Shown: piece by piece, positions 1-5,826 of the stretch
Position numbering within the stretch: the first letter of the stretch is position 1
How the letters are laid out: every line of letters starts with the position of its first letter
Assembly: GCA_012523875.1 (NCBI GenBank)
Contig: JAAYSW010000031.1
Location: 1-8,211 of the forward strand
Origin: Clostridiales bacterium
Lineage (GTDB): Bacteria; Bacillota; Clostridia; Oscillospirales; Ruminococcaceae
Length of the DNA: 8,211 nt
Reading direction: 5' to 3'
Program-made: the position numbers and the translations under genes
Notes under the pieces: generated by a model
What the model was told of the DNA's origin: nothing
The model's database searches: none
The model's input: the letters and a program-made list of their open reading frames with translations, nothing else

Positions 1-194
1 CTTTCGATATATTTTTCAAGTGTTAATCCAGAATACTCACCATTTTCAATTATAGAATTACCATCCTTATGGCAAGCTAACTCCCAGCTTTCAGCGACCC
101 TTTCATAATTACAATTTTTATTATATTCATCACGGAGTTTAGTTCCCCCCCAAATATAATTTTTAAATTCAGGTTTAAGCCTTAATGCTTCCAA
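1..194 (-). CDS. manA: Mannose-6-phosphate isomerase, class I (N-terminal part, cut by window edge)
   Basis: Translating the minus strand from TTG at 194 gives 64 codons that stay open to the window edge. The visible protein has the N-terminal signature of type I phosphomannose isomerases: PEFKNYIWGGTKLRDEY (residues 8-24), then RVAESWELACHKDG (32-45) and a G-x-TLEKYI stretch. The family is a zinc-dependent cytoplasmic cupin enzyme that interconverts mannose 6-phosphate and fructose 6-phosphate; the zinc-binding residues would lie beyond the edge. The TTG start is chosen because GGAGG (206-202) sits 7 nt upstream and the family signature begins only a few residues in; no in-frame ATG lies near. 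A sigma-A-type promoter lies just upstream. It is separated from spoVT by a terminator, so it is probably its own unit or the head of one. The link to mannan use through the GH26 gene about 5.6 kb away is inference. Confidence 0.9.
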   Translation of the reverse strand, partial: MEALRLKPEFKNYIWGGTKLRDEYNKNCNYERVAESWELACHKDGNSIIENGEYSGLTLEKYIE

Positions 195-238
195 AAAAGC
201 ACCTCCAAATATGATTTCAATTCACTAAAGATATTATT

Positions 239-267
239 ATTATATCAGAATTATTTCTTAAAATCAA
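239..267 (-). promoter_or_regulatory. Sigma-A-type promoter of manA
   Basis: On the minus strand TTGATT (267-262) is followed after 17 nt by a perfect TATAAT (244-239). Transcription would start near 232 and leave a leader of about 38 nt before the TTG start of manA. No operator is evident around it. Confidence 0.7.
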
Positions 268-364
268 TCATTATACTATGAAAGTTTCAACATTAACCAT
301 AACCTTATGTTATAAATCTAAAACCTAGCATGCTTACAATGAAATATAATGTAATATAAAATTA

Positions 365-398
365 AACAACACTCAAACCACAAGGTTTGGGTGCTGTT
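365..398 (-). terminator. Intrinsic terminator behind spoVT
   Basis: A 15-bp inverted repeat (365-379 and 384-398, 4-nt loop) contains one mismatch and one wobble pair. Read on the minus strand it is followed by GTTTAATTTTAT, a loose T-rich tail. It lies 22 bp after the spoVT stop codon and separates spoVT from the manA promoter. On the plus strand the tail is poor and no gene ends there. Confidence 0.75.
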
Positions 399-420
399 TA
401 TCTGTGTAAAGTTTCTACAG

Positions 421-966
421 TTATCCTTCAACCTGTTTCCCGAGGAACTGTACAGATGCTTGAATTAAGCTAATTTGTTGTTCAGATGCTGTTTTAGTAT
501 TTTCATCCGATTCCATAAAAGCAACTGCTCCTATAACATCTCCTGAAGATATAATAGGTTGGCAAGCAACTGCAGCCCTATCAACACCCTCAACAGGCAC
601 AAATCTTGAATCATCATCTCCTGTAGCAAAGTGTTGTTTACGATTTGTCATTAAATCTTCAAGTTGTGCTGATGCACGGCGTTCAAGGAATTCTTTTCGT
701 TGAAAACCAGCAACTGCTACAACATGGTCCCTATCAAAAACCACAACAGGACAACTGGCAAGCTTATACATAATATCAGCAACCTGCGTTGCATTATCAG
801 ACATTTCATTAATAGCTGAATATTTTTTAAAGATGACCTCTCCGTCATTGCTAGTATAAATCTCAAGAGGGTCACCCTCACGAATCCTCATAGTTCGTCT
901 TATTTCCTTGGGAATAACTACACGCCCAAGATCATCAATTCTTCTTACAATTCCAGTAGCTTTCAT
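421..966 (-). CDS. spoVT: Stage V sporulation protein T, AbrB/GAF transcriptional regulator
   Basis: SpoVT is a DNA-binding regulator which in Bacillus acts in the forespore and tunes sigma-G genes and spore properties. From ATG at 966 the protein is 181 aa, close to the 178 aa of B. subtilis SpoVT. Residues 1-50 form the AbrB swapped-hairpin DNA-binding domain, with MKATGIVRRIDDLGRVVIPK and REGDPLEIY nearly identical to SpoVT. Residues of about 55-178 form the GAF-like domain (PVVVFDRDHVVAVAG, then GDVIGAVAFME), which distinguishes it from AbrB and Abh, both of which lack it. An upstream in-frame TTG at 981 is rejected because it overlaps the SD. The gene is probably monocistronic: it is followed by a hairpin terminator. 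A sigma-A-like promoter is visible; I see no convincing sigma-G site, although that is the known control in Bacillus. Confidence 0.96.
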   Translation of the reverse strand: MKATGIVRRIDDLGRVVIPKEIRRTMRIREGDPLEIYTSNDGEVIFKKYSAINEMSDNATQVADIMYKLASCPVVVFDRDHVVAVAGFQRKEFLERRASAQLEDLMTNRKQHFATGDDDSRFVPVEGVDRAAVACQPIISSGDVIGAVAFMESDENTKTASEQQISLIQASVQFLGKQVEG

Positions 967-974
967 TAATATTA

Positions 975-979
975 CCTCC
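975..979 (-). promoter_or_regulatory. Ribosome-binding site that fixes the spoVT start
   Basis: GGAGG on the minus strand lies 8 nt upstream of ATG at 966. The longer reading from TTG at 981 would begin inside this SD, so ATG 966 is the better start. It also matches the conserved MKATGIVRR N-terminus of SpoVT proteins. Confidence 0.85.
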
Positions 980-1083
980 AAAATACATTAATTATAATAG
1001 ATGACTTCACACGGCAAAAGATAATCTTAAAAGTATAAGCGGGTTGCTTTTCTATTGTTTGCCTTTAAGAACGAATTATACAC

Positions 1084-1110
1084 AAATTTTATAATTTGGC
1101 TATAAAATTT
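1084..1110. repeat. Perfect 10-bp AT-only inverted repeat over the spoVT promoter
   Basis: AAATTTTATA (1084-1093) and TATAAAATTT (1101-1110) are exact inverted copies separated by 7 nt. The repeat covers almost exactly the span from -10 to -35 of the proposed spoVT promoter. It could be an operator or a weak hairpin at the end of the upstream ykgJ-like transcript; base composition alone makes such repeats fairly likely here. Confidence 0.45.
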
Positions 1111-1114
1111 ACAA
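1086..1114 (-). promoter_or_regulatory. Candidate sigma-A-type promoter of spoVT
   Basis: TTGTAA (1114-1109) and TAAAAT (1091-1086) are separated by 17 nt on the minus strand. The start would lie near 1079, giving a leader of about 113 nt. spoVT is sigma-G controlled in Bacillus, so a forespore promoter closer to the gene may exist; I could not identify one with confidence. Confidence 0.4.
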
Positions 1115-1143
1115 TGTAAGATTTGGTGATAAAATTAAGAAAT

Positions 1144-1623
1144 TTAATCCTCAACATAAAGAATAGGGTATAAATTATCATAAGGCTTAACAGCTTCTGG
1201 AAAAGTATTTGCATATGTAGTTATTTTATCGAGAAGTTCATTTTTTAGAAAATCAACGAGCATACCCAGTGGGTGATTATATACTTCCTTGCAAATGGGT
1301 GAAATTGCTATAACTCTTTTACCGTTGAGATTCATGATTCTATATGGCCAAATCCTACAATCAAAGGGTTTTTCATCACCTAAAATACAGCCTTTATTAT
1401 GGTCAAGCATTGGACAATAAAAAAGTTCATCATCATTCAATTCATTAATTTTAAAGCTATAGGAATTATCTTTTTTAATAAATTTTATATCTGGATTAAT
1501 AGAAAATATGCGTTCAACATTAACACGAGTTAGTAGTGGAGTTTCCCAAACATCATATCGGTCAAATGTACAACATATCTTGCATTTAGCACAAACCTCA
1601 TTACTAAGTATTTCTTTAAGCAT
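1144..1623 (-). CDS. YkgJ-type cysteine-cluster protein of unknown function
   Basis: This 159-aa soluble protein matches the YkgJ/UPF0153 family, thought to bind zinc or an iron-sulfur cluster; its reaction is unknown. The N-terminal motif CxxCxxCC is at Cys11, Cys14, Cys17 and Cys18. The second half of the family signature follows: Cys70, Cys79 and Cys89 within YCPMLDHNKGC and EKPFDCRIWPYR, plus Cys111. That makes eight well-placed cysteines. There is no signal peptide or membrane segment. ATG at 1623 is used with only a weak SD-like GGAC 11 nt upstream (1635-1638), so expression may be low. A good promoter lies at 1669-1697. No strong terminator separates it from spoVT downstream, so read-through is possible. 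Neighbouring sporulation genes do not prove a spore role. Confidence 0.85.
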   Translation of the reverse strand: MLKEILSNEVCAKCKICCTFDRYDVWETPLLTRVNVERIFSINPDIKFIKKDNSYSFKINELNDDELFYCPMLDHNKGCILGDEKPFDCRIWPYRIMNLNGKRVIAISPICKEVYNHPLGMLVDFLKNELLDKITTYANTFPEAVKPYDNLYPILYVED

Positions 1624-1646
1624 AGATAATCAGTCCAATCTTAATT

Positions 1647-1679
1647 ATTATAAACTTCACTATAATTCATTATAAACTT
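1647..1679 (-). repeat. Direct repeat AAGTTTATAAT, two copies 22 bp apart
   Basis: On the minus strand AAGTTTATAAT occurs at 1679-1669 and again at 1657-1647, a 22-bp period, or about two helical turns. The upstream copy contains the -10 box of the ykgJ-like gene. The second contains another TATAAT without a good -35. It may be a tandem protein site, a secondary -10, or chance in AT-rich DNA. Confidence 0.4.
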
Positions 1680-1697
1680 TTTTGGATAATAATTCAA
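1669..1697 (-). promoter_or_regulatory. Sigma-A-type promoter of the ykgJ-like gene
   Basis: TTGAAT (1697-1692) and TATAAT (1674-1669) are separated by 17 nt on the minus strand. The expected start near 1662 leaves a leader of about 39 nt before ATG 1623. It follows the spoVAC terminator, which fits an independent transcription unit. Confidence 0.7.
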
Positions 1698-1729
1698 GGG
1701 GTTAAAATAAAATAAATGGTAGAAACATC

Positions 1730-1763
1730 AAAAGCGGAACAGTCAAAATTCTGAACCGCTTTT
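1730..1763 (-). terminator. Terminator behind spoVAC, possibly bidirectional
   Basis: AAAAGCGG (1730-1737) and CCGCTTTT (1756-1763) form an 8-bp outer stem. An inner CAG/CTG pairing (1740-1742 with 1751-1753) lies beyond a two-base mismatch. It begins 9 bp after the spoVAC stop. The minus-strand arm ends in TTTT, and the plus-strand one in TTTTT. Since no plus-strand gene ends here, its job is to end spoVAC transcripts. Confidence 0.75.
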
Positions 1764-1772
1764 TATAAAAAC

Positions 1773-2210
1773 TTATAAAAACAAATAATAGACAAGCCCA
1801 TAAATGATGGAGGCAGCAGTGCCATATAAAATTACAGGACCAGCTATTGTAAAGATTTTTGCCCCGACACCAAGTACAAACCCCTCTGTTTTGCATTCTA
1901 AAGCTGGCGATACAACGGAATTTGCAAAGCCTGTTATAGGAACAAGCGTTCCAGCACCGGCATGTTTTGCAATCTTTTCATACAAACCAAATCCAGTAAG
2001 AACTGCACTTGTAAGAATAAGAATTATTGAAAGCCAAGTGCTTGCTGATATCCTATCAAAATTATAATTTTCAAAAACTTTTAAAATTACTTGCCCGATT
2101 GTGCAAATCATCCCCCCAACTAAAAAAGCAACAGGTATATTTTTAATGCTTTTTGAAGGTGGTGAGGAATCCTTAACCATTTGATCATATTGTTGATTAG
2201 TGATAGACAT
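1773..2210 (-). CDS. spoVAC: Stage V sporulation protein AC, spore membrane channel component
   Basis: SpoVAC is an inner-membrane protein of the spore. In Bacillus it acts with other SpoVA proteins in dipicolinic acid uptake and release, and behaves as a mechanosensitive channel. The 145-aa protein has the family hallmarks: AFLVGGMICTIGQ (28-40), LTGFGLYEKIAKHAGAG (71-87), VPITGFANS (90-98) and the SEG-like ECKTEGFVLGVGAKIFTIAG (105-124). Hydrophobic segments lie near 26-46, 56-77 and 118-144. The form of the 90s-120s region fits SpoVAC better than SpoVAEb. ATG 2210 has AAAAGGAGG (2226-2218) 7 nt upstream. The usual partner genes spoVAD and spoVAE are not adjacent: a phosphoesterase lies upstream and a terminator directly downstream. 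Confidence 0.94.
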   Translation of the reverse strand: MSITNQQYDQMVKDSSPPSKSIKNIPVAFLVGGMICTIGQVILKVFENYNFDRISASTWLSIILILTSAVLTGFGLYEKIAKHAGAGTLVPITGFANSVVSPALECKTEGFVLGVGAKIFTIAGPVILYGTAASIIYGLVYYLFL

Positions 2211-2233
2211 AATAATACCTCCTTTTCAAGCAT

Positions 2234-2262
2234 TATTATAACCATAATTTTTAGTATTAAAC
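2234..2262 (-). promoter_or_regulatory. Candidate forespore (sigma-F/G-like) promoter of spoVAC
   Basis: On the minus strand GTTTA (2262-2258) and GGTTATAATA (2243-2234) are separated by 14 nt. These match the known Bacillus sigma-F pattern GYWTA and GGHRANANTW at all but one defined position, with a spacer one short of the usual 15; sigma-G recognises related sites. The start would fall about at 2227, just before the SD. A plain TATAAT is embedded, but with no convincing sigma-A -35. Confidence 0.4.
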
Positions 2263-2290
2263 ATAATATATTTTATATTAATTATAATTT

Positions 2291-3121
2291 TTAAGCCCCA
2301 ATTAACTCTATCATTACTATTTCTGGTGGATTGAATATTCTCAACTTTCCAAGTCCTCTTGAAACTGATATAATGGAAGATGAAAGTGCATAAATCCCTT
2401 TAGAATACTTTGGGAAGAATTTGCGTTCAGGGGAAAGCAATCCACCGATGAATGGCAAGCGGATAACCCCACCATGCACATGACCAGATAATATTAAATC
2501 GGCACCCCACTCGGAGTATGCTCTAGCAAAGAGAGGATTATGTGCAAGCAGAATTGTAAAGCCCTGTCTTGAACCAATAGCTTTCTCTAAATCGCCTAAT
2601 TTATAGCCCTTGAGATTTTTATATTTAGTATCCCTGCGGCGATAGTTTTCCCTAAAAAGTGATATGCCTGCAATTTGTATAAAGCTACCACCTATTTTTA
2701 TAATATTTGTTTCATTATTTAATAGGGTAACATTTGCTCTTTTTATTGTTGCAAAAAGTTTAGTTTTCTTTTTTTCTGGCATATCTATTTCATGGTTACC
2801 CAAGGAGTAATAAACTGGGCATATTTCAGATAAGCTACAAAGCAAGTTTTCAAGAGAAGTAAACTCTGAGCAATCACGGCTGACCATATCTCCACATAGC
2901 AAAATATAATCAGGCATTTGTTTTTTTACAGCCTTAATAAGACGGTTGTTATTTTTACCAAATGTTTTTGTGTGTAAATCAGCAAGCTGTATAATTTTCT
3001 TTCCGCTAAATTCTTTAGGCAAGGAATCGAAAATTAAGCTATGCTTAGTAATCCAAGTAATATTATTATCAATTATATGATATAAAATAAATAAAAGTAG
3101 TATTGCAAAAGCAACCTCCAT
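2291..3121 (-). CDS. Membrane-anchored calcineurin-like metallophosphoesterase (YkuE/YaeI type)
   Basis: This 276-aa protein is a two-metal phosphoesterase. The five metal and phosphate motifs are complete and in order: DLH (Asp48, His50), GD (Asp78), GNHE (Asn109, His110), a lone His194 in LLAHNP, and GHVHGG (His214, His216). An N-terminal hydrophobic helix (about 3-18) should anchor it in the membrane; cleavage is unlikely. Relatives include YkuE and YaeI/LpxG-like enzymes that hydrolyse membrane phospholipid or pyrophosphate substrates, but the substrate here is unknown. ATG 3121 is preceded by AGGGTG (3133-3128) 6 nt upstream. A second SD-like GGAGG inside codons 1-3 has no ATG, GTG or TTG in frame just after it. 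No terminator is seen in the 80 bp before spoVAC, so read-through into spoVAC is plausible. Confidence 0.92.
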   Translation of the reverse strand: MEVAFAILLLFILYHIIDNNITWITKHSLIFDSLPKEFSGKKIIQLADLHTKTFGKNNNRLIKAVKKQMPDYILLCGDMVSRDCSEFTSLENLLCSLSEICPVYYSLGNHEIDMPEKKKTKLFATIKRANVTLLNNETNIIKIGGSFIQIAGISLFRENYRRRDTKYKNLKGYKLGDLEKAIGSRQGFTILLAHNPLFARAYSEWGADLILSGHVHGGVIRLPFIGGLLSPERKFFPKYSKGIYALSSSIISVSRGLGKLRIFNPPEIVMIELIGA

Positions 3122-3219
3122 CTAATACACCCTGTATAATGAAAAAATTCATTACCCTTCCTTAGGAAATTAGTGATATACCGTGTACAATTAGATTAAT
3201 CCTATAAATCAATTAGTTC

Positions 3220-3231
3220 GTTTTATAAAAC
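3220..3231. repeat. 12-bp perfect palindrome in the phosphoesterase leader
   Basis: GTTTTATAAAAC is an exact palindrome and begins about 10 bp after the predicted phosphoesterase start near 3240. Its place just downstream of the start would suit a repressor site, but AT-rich palindromes of this length are not rare. Confidence 0.35.
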
Positions 3232-3246
3232 TTTAGTACAACTATT

Positions 3247-3275
3247 ATTATAAACTAAAAATCAGTGTTAATCAA
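3247..3275 (-). promoter_or_regulatory. Sigma-A-type promoter of the phosphoesterase gene
   Basis: TTGATT (3275-3270) and a perfect TATAAT (3252-3247) are separated by 17 nt on the minus strand. Both hexamers and the spacing are the same as in the manA promoter. The leader to ATG 3121 is about 119 nt, longer than elsewhere in this window. Confidence 0.7.
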
Positions 3276-3309
3276 ATTTATCACAGGATATTAGTATTTT
3301 TCAAAAAAA

Positions 3310-3315
3310 GGAGGT
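3310..3315 (+). other. SD-like GGAGGT with no gene behind it
   Basis: A run of seven A followed by GGAGGTG looks like a strong ribosome-binding site. The only start nearby in usable spacing is TTG at 3330, which reads three codons and stops. No longer frame opens. It may be the remnant of a lost gene or chance. Confidence 0.4.
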
Positions 3316-3327
3316 GCTAATTTAACT

Positions 3328-3346
3328 AATTGAAAGCGTAACAATT
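3328..3346 (+). promoter_or_regulatory. Operator-like pseudopalindrome upstream of the GH95-GH26 promoter
   Basis: AATTG (3328-3332) and CAATT (3342-3346) are exact inverted arms around AAAGCGTAA. The core TGAAAGCG (3331-3338) equals the left half of typical CcpA cre boxes; the right half is degraded (TAACA in place of NTNWCA) and one base short. It ends 13 bp before the -35 box, a position more suited to activation or looping than to direct blocking. A LacI-family regulator site is the guess; confidence is low. Confidence 0.35.
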
Positions 3347-3359
3347 TTTTAAATAAGCA

Positions 3360-3388
3360 TTGTAAATATGCGAGAAATGTGCTAGTAT
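3360..3388 (+). promoter_or_regulatory. Promoter of the GH95-GH26 operon, extended -10
   Basis: TTGTAA (3360-3365) and TAGTAT (3383-3388) are separated by 17 nt, and TGC directly before the -10 gives an extended -10 element. The start is expected near 3395. The copies AAAGGGATTC (3393-3402) and AAAGGGAATT (3403-3412) lie right at it. Confidence 0.65.
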
Positions 3389-3505
3389 TATTAAAGGGAT
3401 TCAAAGGGAATTTTTAAAAAGCTTAATATGTGAAATCTACCTTTTAATAAATGAAAAACTATTATTTATTCACGATAATAAAATAGAAGATATGGAGGAA
3501 CTGCA

Positions 3506-5821
3506 ATGAATACGAACGCAGTTTTATGGTATAAAAGCTCAGCGATAGATTTCAATAGTGCATTGCCTGTTGGAAATGGAAGAATTGGTGGTATGGTTTA
3601 CGGTAGAGTAGGCGAGGAACTGATAAATTTAAATGAAGAATCAATATGGTCTGGGGGAAAAAGGCATAGAATAAACCCTGATGCTAGTGATAATTTAAAC
3701 GAGGTACGCAGTTTACTGTTTAGCGGAAAAGTAAGGGAAGCAGAAGATTTAGCGATGAAGACCATGACTGGAGTGGGAGCTGATTCAAGGCATTATCTTC
3801 CCCTTGGTGATTTATATATAAATATGAAAAATACGGATAAGTATGAGGGATATAGGCGTTATCTTGATTTGGAGAATGCTATCTGTACCACTGAGTTTAC
3901 CGTGGGCGATGTAAAATATACTAGGGAAGTTTTTTCATCATACCCTGATGATGTGCTTATAGTACATATTATAGCGGATAAACCTGGCTCAATAAGCTTA
4001 TCTTCAAGGCTTGATAGGGCTTATAATCTATACGATGATAATCGTCCATATAATAGCAATACCTTGATTTTAACTGCTGGTAGTGGAAGTGTTGATGGAG
4101 TTTTCTTTTCAGCTGCATTGTCTGCAACCTCAAAGGGAGGCAGAGTTTACACGCTTGGTGGCAGTCTTTGTGTTGAAGACGCTGACGAGGTAACTCTTGT
4201 TCTTGGTGCTCAGACAGGGTATCGTATGGGTGACTATGTATCAGGAACTCTAAATGATGTCCAGAATGCTTTATCTTGTAAATATTCTGAATTAAGGGCT
4301 AGGCATATTGAGGATTATCAAGAACTCTTTAATAGAACAAGCTTTTCACTTTGTGATAATAGCGAGGGCGAATCGGAGCGTACAACTGATAAAAGAATTC
4401 TAAGACTTAGCAATAATGGCTTTGGAGAAGCAGACCAAGGTAGTGTTAGATATGATAATAAACTAACGGAGCTTTATTTTAACTATGGGCGTTATCTTAT
4501 GATTTCAGCAAGTCGCAGGGGTACTCTCCCTATGAATTTGCAAGGGATATGGAATAAGGATATGCAACCTAAATGGGGTAGTCGTTATTGCCTTAATATC
4601 AATACCCAAATGAATTATTGGTGTGCTGAAAGCTGTAATCTTTCTGAATGCCATCTTCCTTTAATTGAGCATATTGAAAAGATTCGGGAGGATGGTAGGA
4701 AAACTGCACGAGAGATGTATAATTGTAGGGGGTTTGTATGCCATCACAACACTGATATTTGGGGGGATACTGCACCACAGGATATATATGCACCCGCATC
4801 GATATGGCCTATGGGTGCTGCTTGGCTATGTTTACATATATTTGAGCATTATGAATATACTCAAGATTTAGATTTCCTTGCAGAAAAGTATGATACAATG
4901 AAGGAAGCAGCAGAATTTTGTGTTGATTTCCTTGTTGAAGATTCTTGCGGAACTCTAGTAACTTGCCCATCAGTATCGCCTGAAAATAGCTATATTACAG
5001 ACGAGGGCATAAAGGGAAGCCTCTGCATTGCACCATCAATTGATACACAGATTATTAAAGCCTTATTTAATAACTTAATTAAAAGTGCAGAAATTTTGGG
5101 AAGGGATAGGGAATTTGCAAATAAATTAAAATCTATTATTGAAAAGCTGCCTAAAATAGAGGTTGGGAAATATGGTCAAATAAAAGAATGGCTTGAGGAT
5201 TATAGCGATTCTGAGGCTGGGCATAGACATATCTCACAACTTTTTGCACTTTATCCATCAAACGAAATCTCACCTGAAAATCCTATTCTATCAAAAGCAG
5301 CAAGAGCAACACTCATAAGGAGACTTGTTCATGGTGGTGGGCATACTGGTTGGAGCAGGGCATGGATTATTAATTTTTGGGCAAGGCTATTAGATGGACA
5401 AATGGTTTTTGAAAATATACAAAAGCTATTATCAAATTCAACGAATAATAACCTACTTGCATCACATCCACCTTTCGAGATAGATGGCAATTTTGGTGGG
5501 GTAGCTGGGATTGTAGAAGCCTTAATGCAAAGTCATAATGATACAATTCATCTCTTGCCAGCATTGCCAAAGGAATGGCAAAGCGGTGAGATAAAGGGGA
5601 TTCGTGCAAGGGGTGGTTATGAAGTTAGTATTGAGTGGAAGGATAATAAATTAACATCAGCTGAGATATTATCAATTAATGGGGGTTCATTCCAATTAAA
5701 AACTAATGCAGATGCAGATGTTTTTAGTAATGATGTATTAATTGGTGCATGCACAAGTGATGAGGGATTGTTTATAAATACAGAAGTGGGCAAGAAGTAT
5801 ATAGTAATTTATAGAGGTTGA
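3506..5821 (+). CDS. GH95 family glycosidase (alpha-L-fucosidase or alpha-L-galactosidase), cytoplasmic
   Basis: This 771-aa protein covers the whole GH95 fold. The N-terminal beta-sandwich (about 1-260) begins with ALPVGNGRIGGMVYG (19-33) and LNEESIWSG (42-50). The (alpha/alpha)6 catalytic barrel (about 300-690) carries MNLQGIWN (343-350), LNINTQMNYW (363-372), HHNTDIWGD (413-421), SPENSY (491-496) and EIDGNFGG (658-665). A C-terminal beta domain closes it. By comparison with the B. bifidum enzyme AfcA, the proposed residues are Glu493 (acid), Asp660 (base) and Asn364/Asn366 (assisting); all are present. Family enzymes invert at terminal alpha-1,2-L-fucose or L-galactose. No signal peptide exists, so it should act on imported oligosaccharides. 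Cys362 stands two residues before Asn364, where fucosidases and galactosidases differ. ATG 3506 has GGAGG (3494-3498) 7 nt upstream. Its last codons contain the SD of the GH26 gene. Confidence 0.93.
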   Translation: MNTNAVLWYKSSAIDFNSALPVGNGRIGGMVYGRVGEELINLNEESIWSGGKRHRINPDASDNLNEVRSLLFSGKVREAEDLAMKTMTGVGADSRHYLPLGDLYINMKNTDKYEGYRRYLDLENAICTTEFTVGDVKYTREVFSSYPDDVLIVHIIADKPGSISLSSRLDRAYNLYDDNRPYNSNTLILTAGSGSVDGVFFSAALSATSKGGRVYTLGGSLCVEDADEVTLVLGAQTGYRMGDYVSGTLNDVQNALSCKYSELRARHIEDYQELFNRTSFSLCDNSEGESERTTDKRILRLSNNGFGEADQGSVRYDNKLTELYFNYGRYLMISASRRGTLPMNLQGIWNKDMQPKWGSRYCLNINTQMNYWCAESCNLSECHLPLIEHIEKIREDGRKTAREMYNCRGFVCHHNTDIWGDTAPQDIYAPASIWPMGAAWLCLHIFEHYEYTQDLDFLAEKYDTMKEAAEFCVDFLVEDSCGTLVTCPSVSPENSYITDEGIKGSLCIAPSIDTQIIKALFNNLIKSAEILGRDREFANKLKSIIEKLPKIEVGKYGQIKEWLEDYSDSEAGHRHISQLFALYPSNEISPENPILSKAARATLIRRLVHGGGHTGWSRAWIINFWARLLDGQMVFENIQKLLSNSTNNNLLASHPPFEIDGNFGGVAGIVEALMQSHNDTIHLLPALPKEWQSGEIKGIRARGGYEVSIEWKDNKLTSAEILSINGGSFQLKTNADADVFSNDVLIGACTSDEGLFINTEVGKKYIVIYRG
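5814..5818 (+). promoter_or_regulatory. Ribosome-binding site of the GH26 gene inside the GH95 end
   Basis: GAGGT lies in the last codons of GH95 and 8 nt before ATG 5827. This favours ATG 5827 over the in-frame TTG at 5818, whose first base is part of the SD. The arrangement suggests translational coupling of the two enzymes. Confidence 0.75.
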
Positions 5822-5826
5822 AAACA

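Larger units (their letters stand above)
3122..3505. other. Divergent intergenic region between phosphoesterase and glycosidase operon
   Basis: This 384-bp stretch has no gene. It holds a minus-strand promoter for the phosphoesterase (3247-3275), a plus-strand promoter for GH95 (3360-3388), a pseudopalindrome (3328-3346), an SD-like sequence without a gene (3310-3315), and small AT-only inverted repeats (3137-3154 and 3220-3231). No known riboswitch fold or T-box motif could be recognised. The phosphoesterase leader is about 120 nt and the GH95 leader about 110 nt. Confidence 0.7.

Noticed and set aside
270..290. Second promoter candidate TTGAAA/TATAAT on the minus strand before manA
   Set aside because: The hexamers are only 9 nt apart; the site at 239-267 has correct 17-nt spacing.
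967..981. Longer spoVT starting at TTG 981
   Set aside because: The TTG overlaps the GGAGG ribosome-binding site, and SpoVT proteins begin with MKATGIVRR, which fits ATG 966.
1702..1896. Minus-strand 64-codon frame overlapping the spoVAC end
   Set aside because: It runs through the spoVAC terminator in another frame and shows no family pattern.
1804..2067. Open plus-strand frame opposite spoVAC
   Set aside because: It is antisense to a clear spoVAC gene, has no SD, and its protein shows no recognisable pattern.
2264..2280. AT-only hairpin between phosphoesterase and spoVAC as a terminator
   Set aside because: The stem is seven A-T pairs without GC or a proper T-tract, so it is too weak to call.
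3137..3154. TAATGAA/TTCATTA hairpin before the phosphoesterase start
   Set aside because: The 7-bp AT-rich stem sits just upstream of the SD but is weak and has no match to a known leader RNA.
4599..4871. Open frames on both strands inside GH95
   Set aside because: They are by-products of the GH95 coding sequence, with no SD and no recognisable protein.
5818..5826. Longer GH26 protein starting at TTG 5818
   Set aside because: The TTG shares its first base with the SD GAGGT; ATG 5827 has proper spacing and gives a normal lipoprotein signal.
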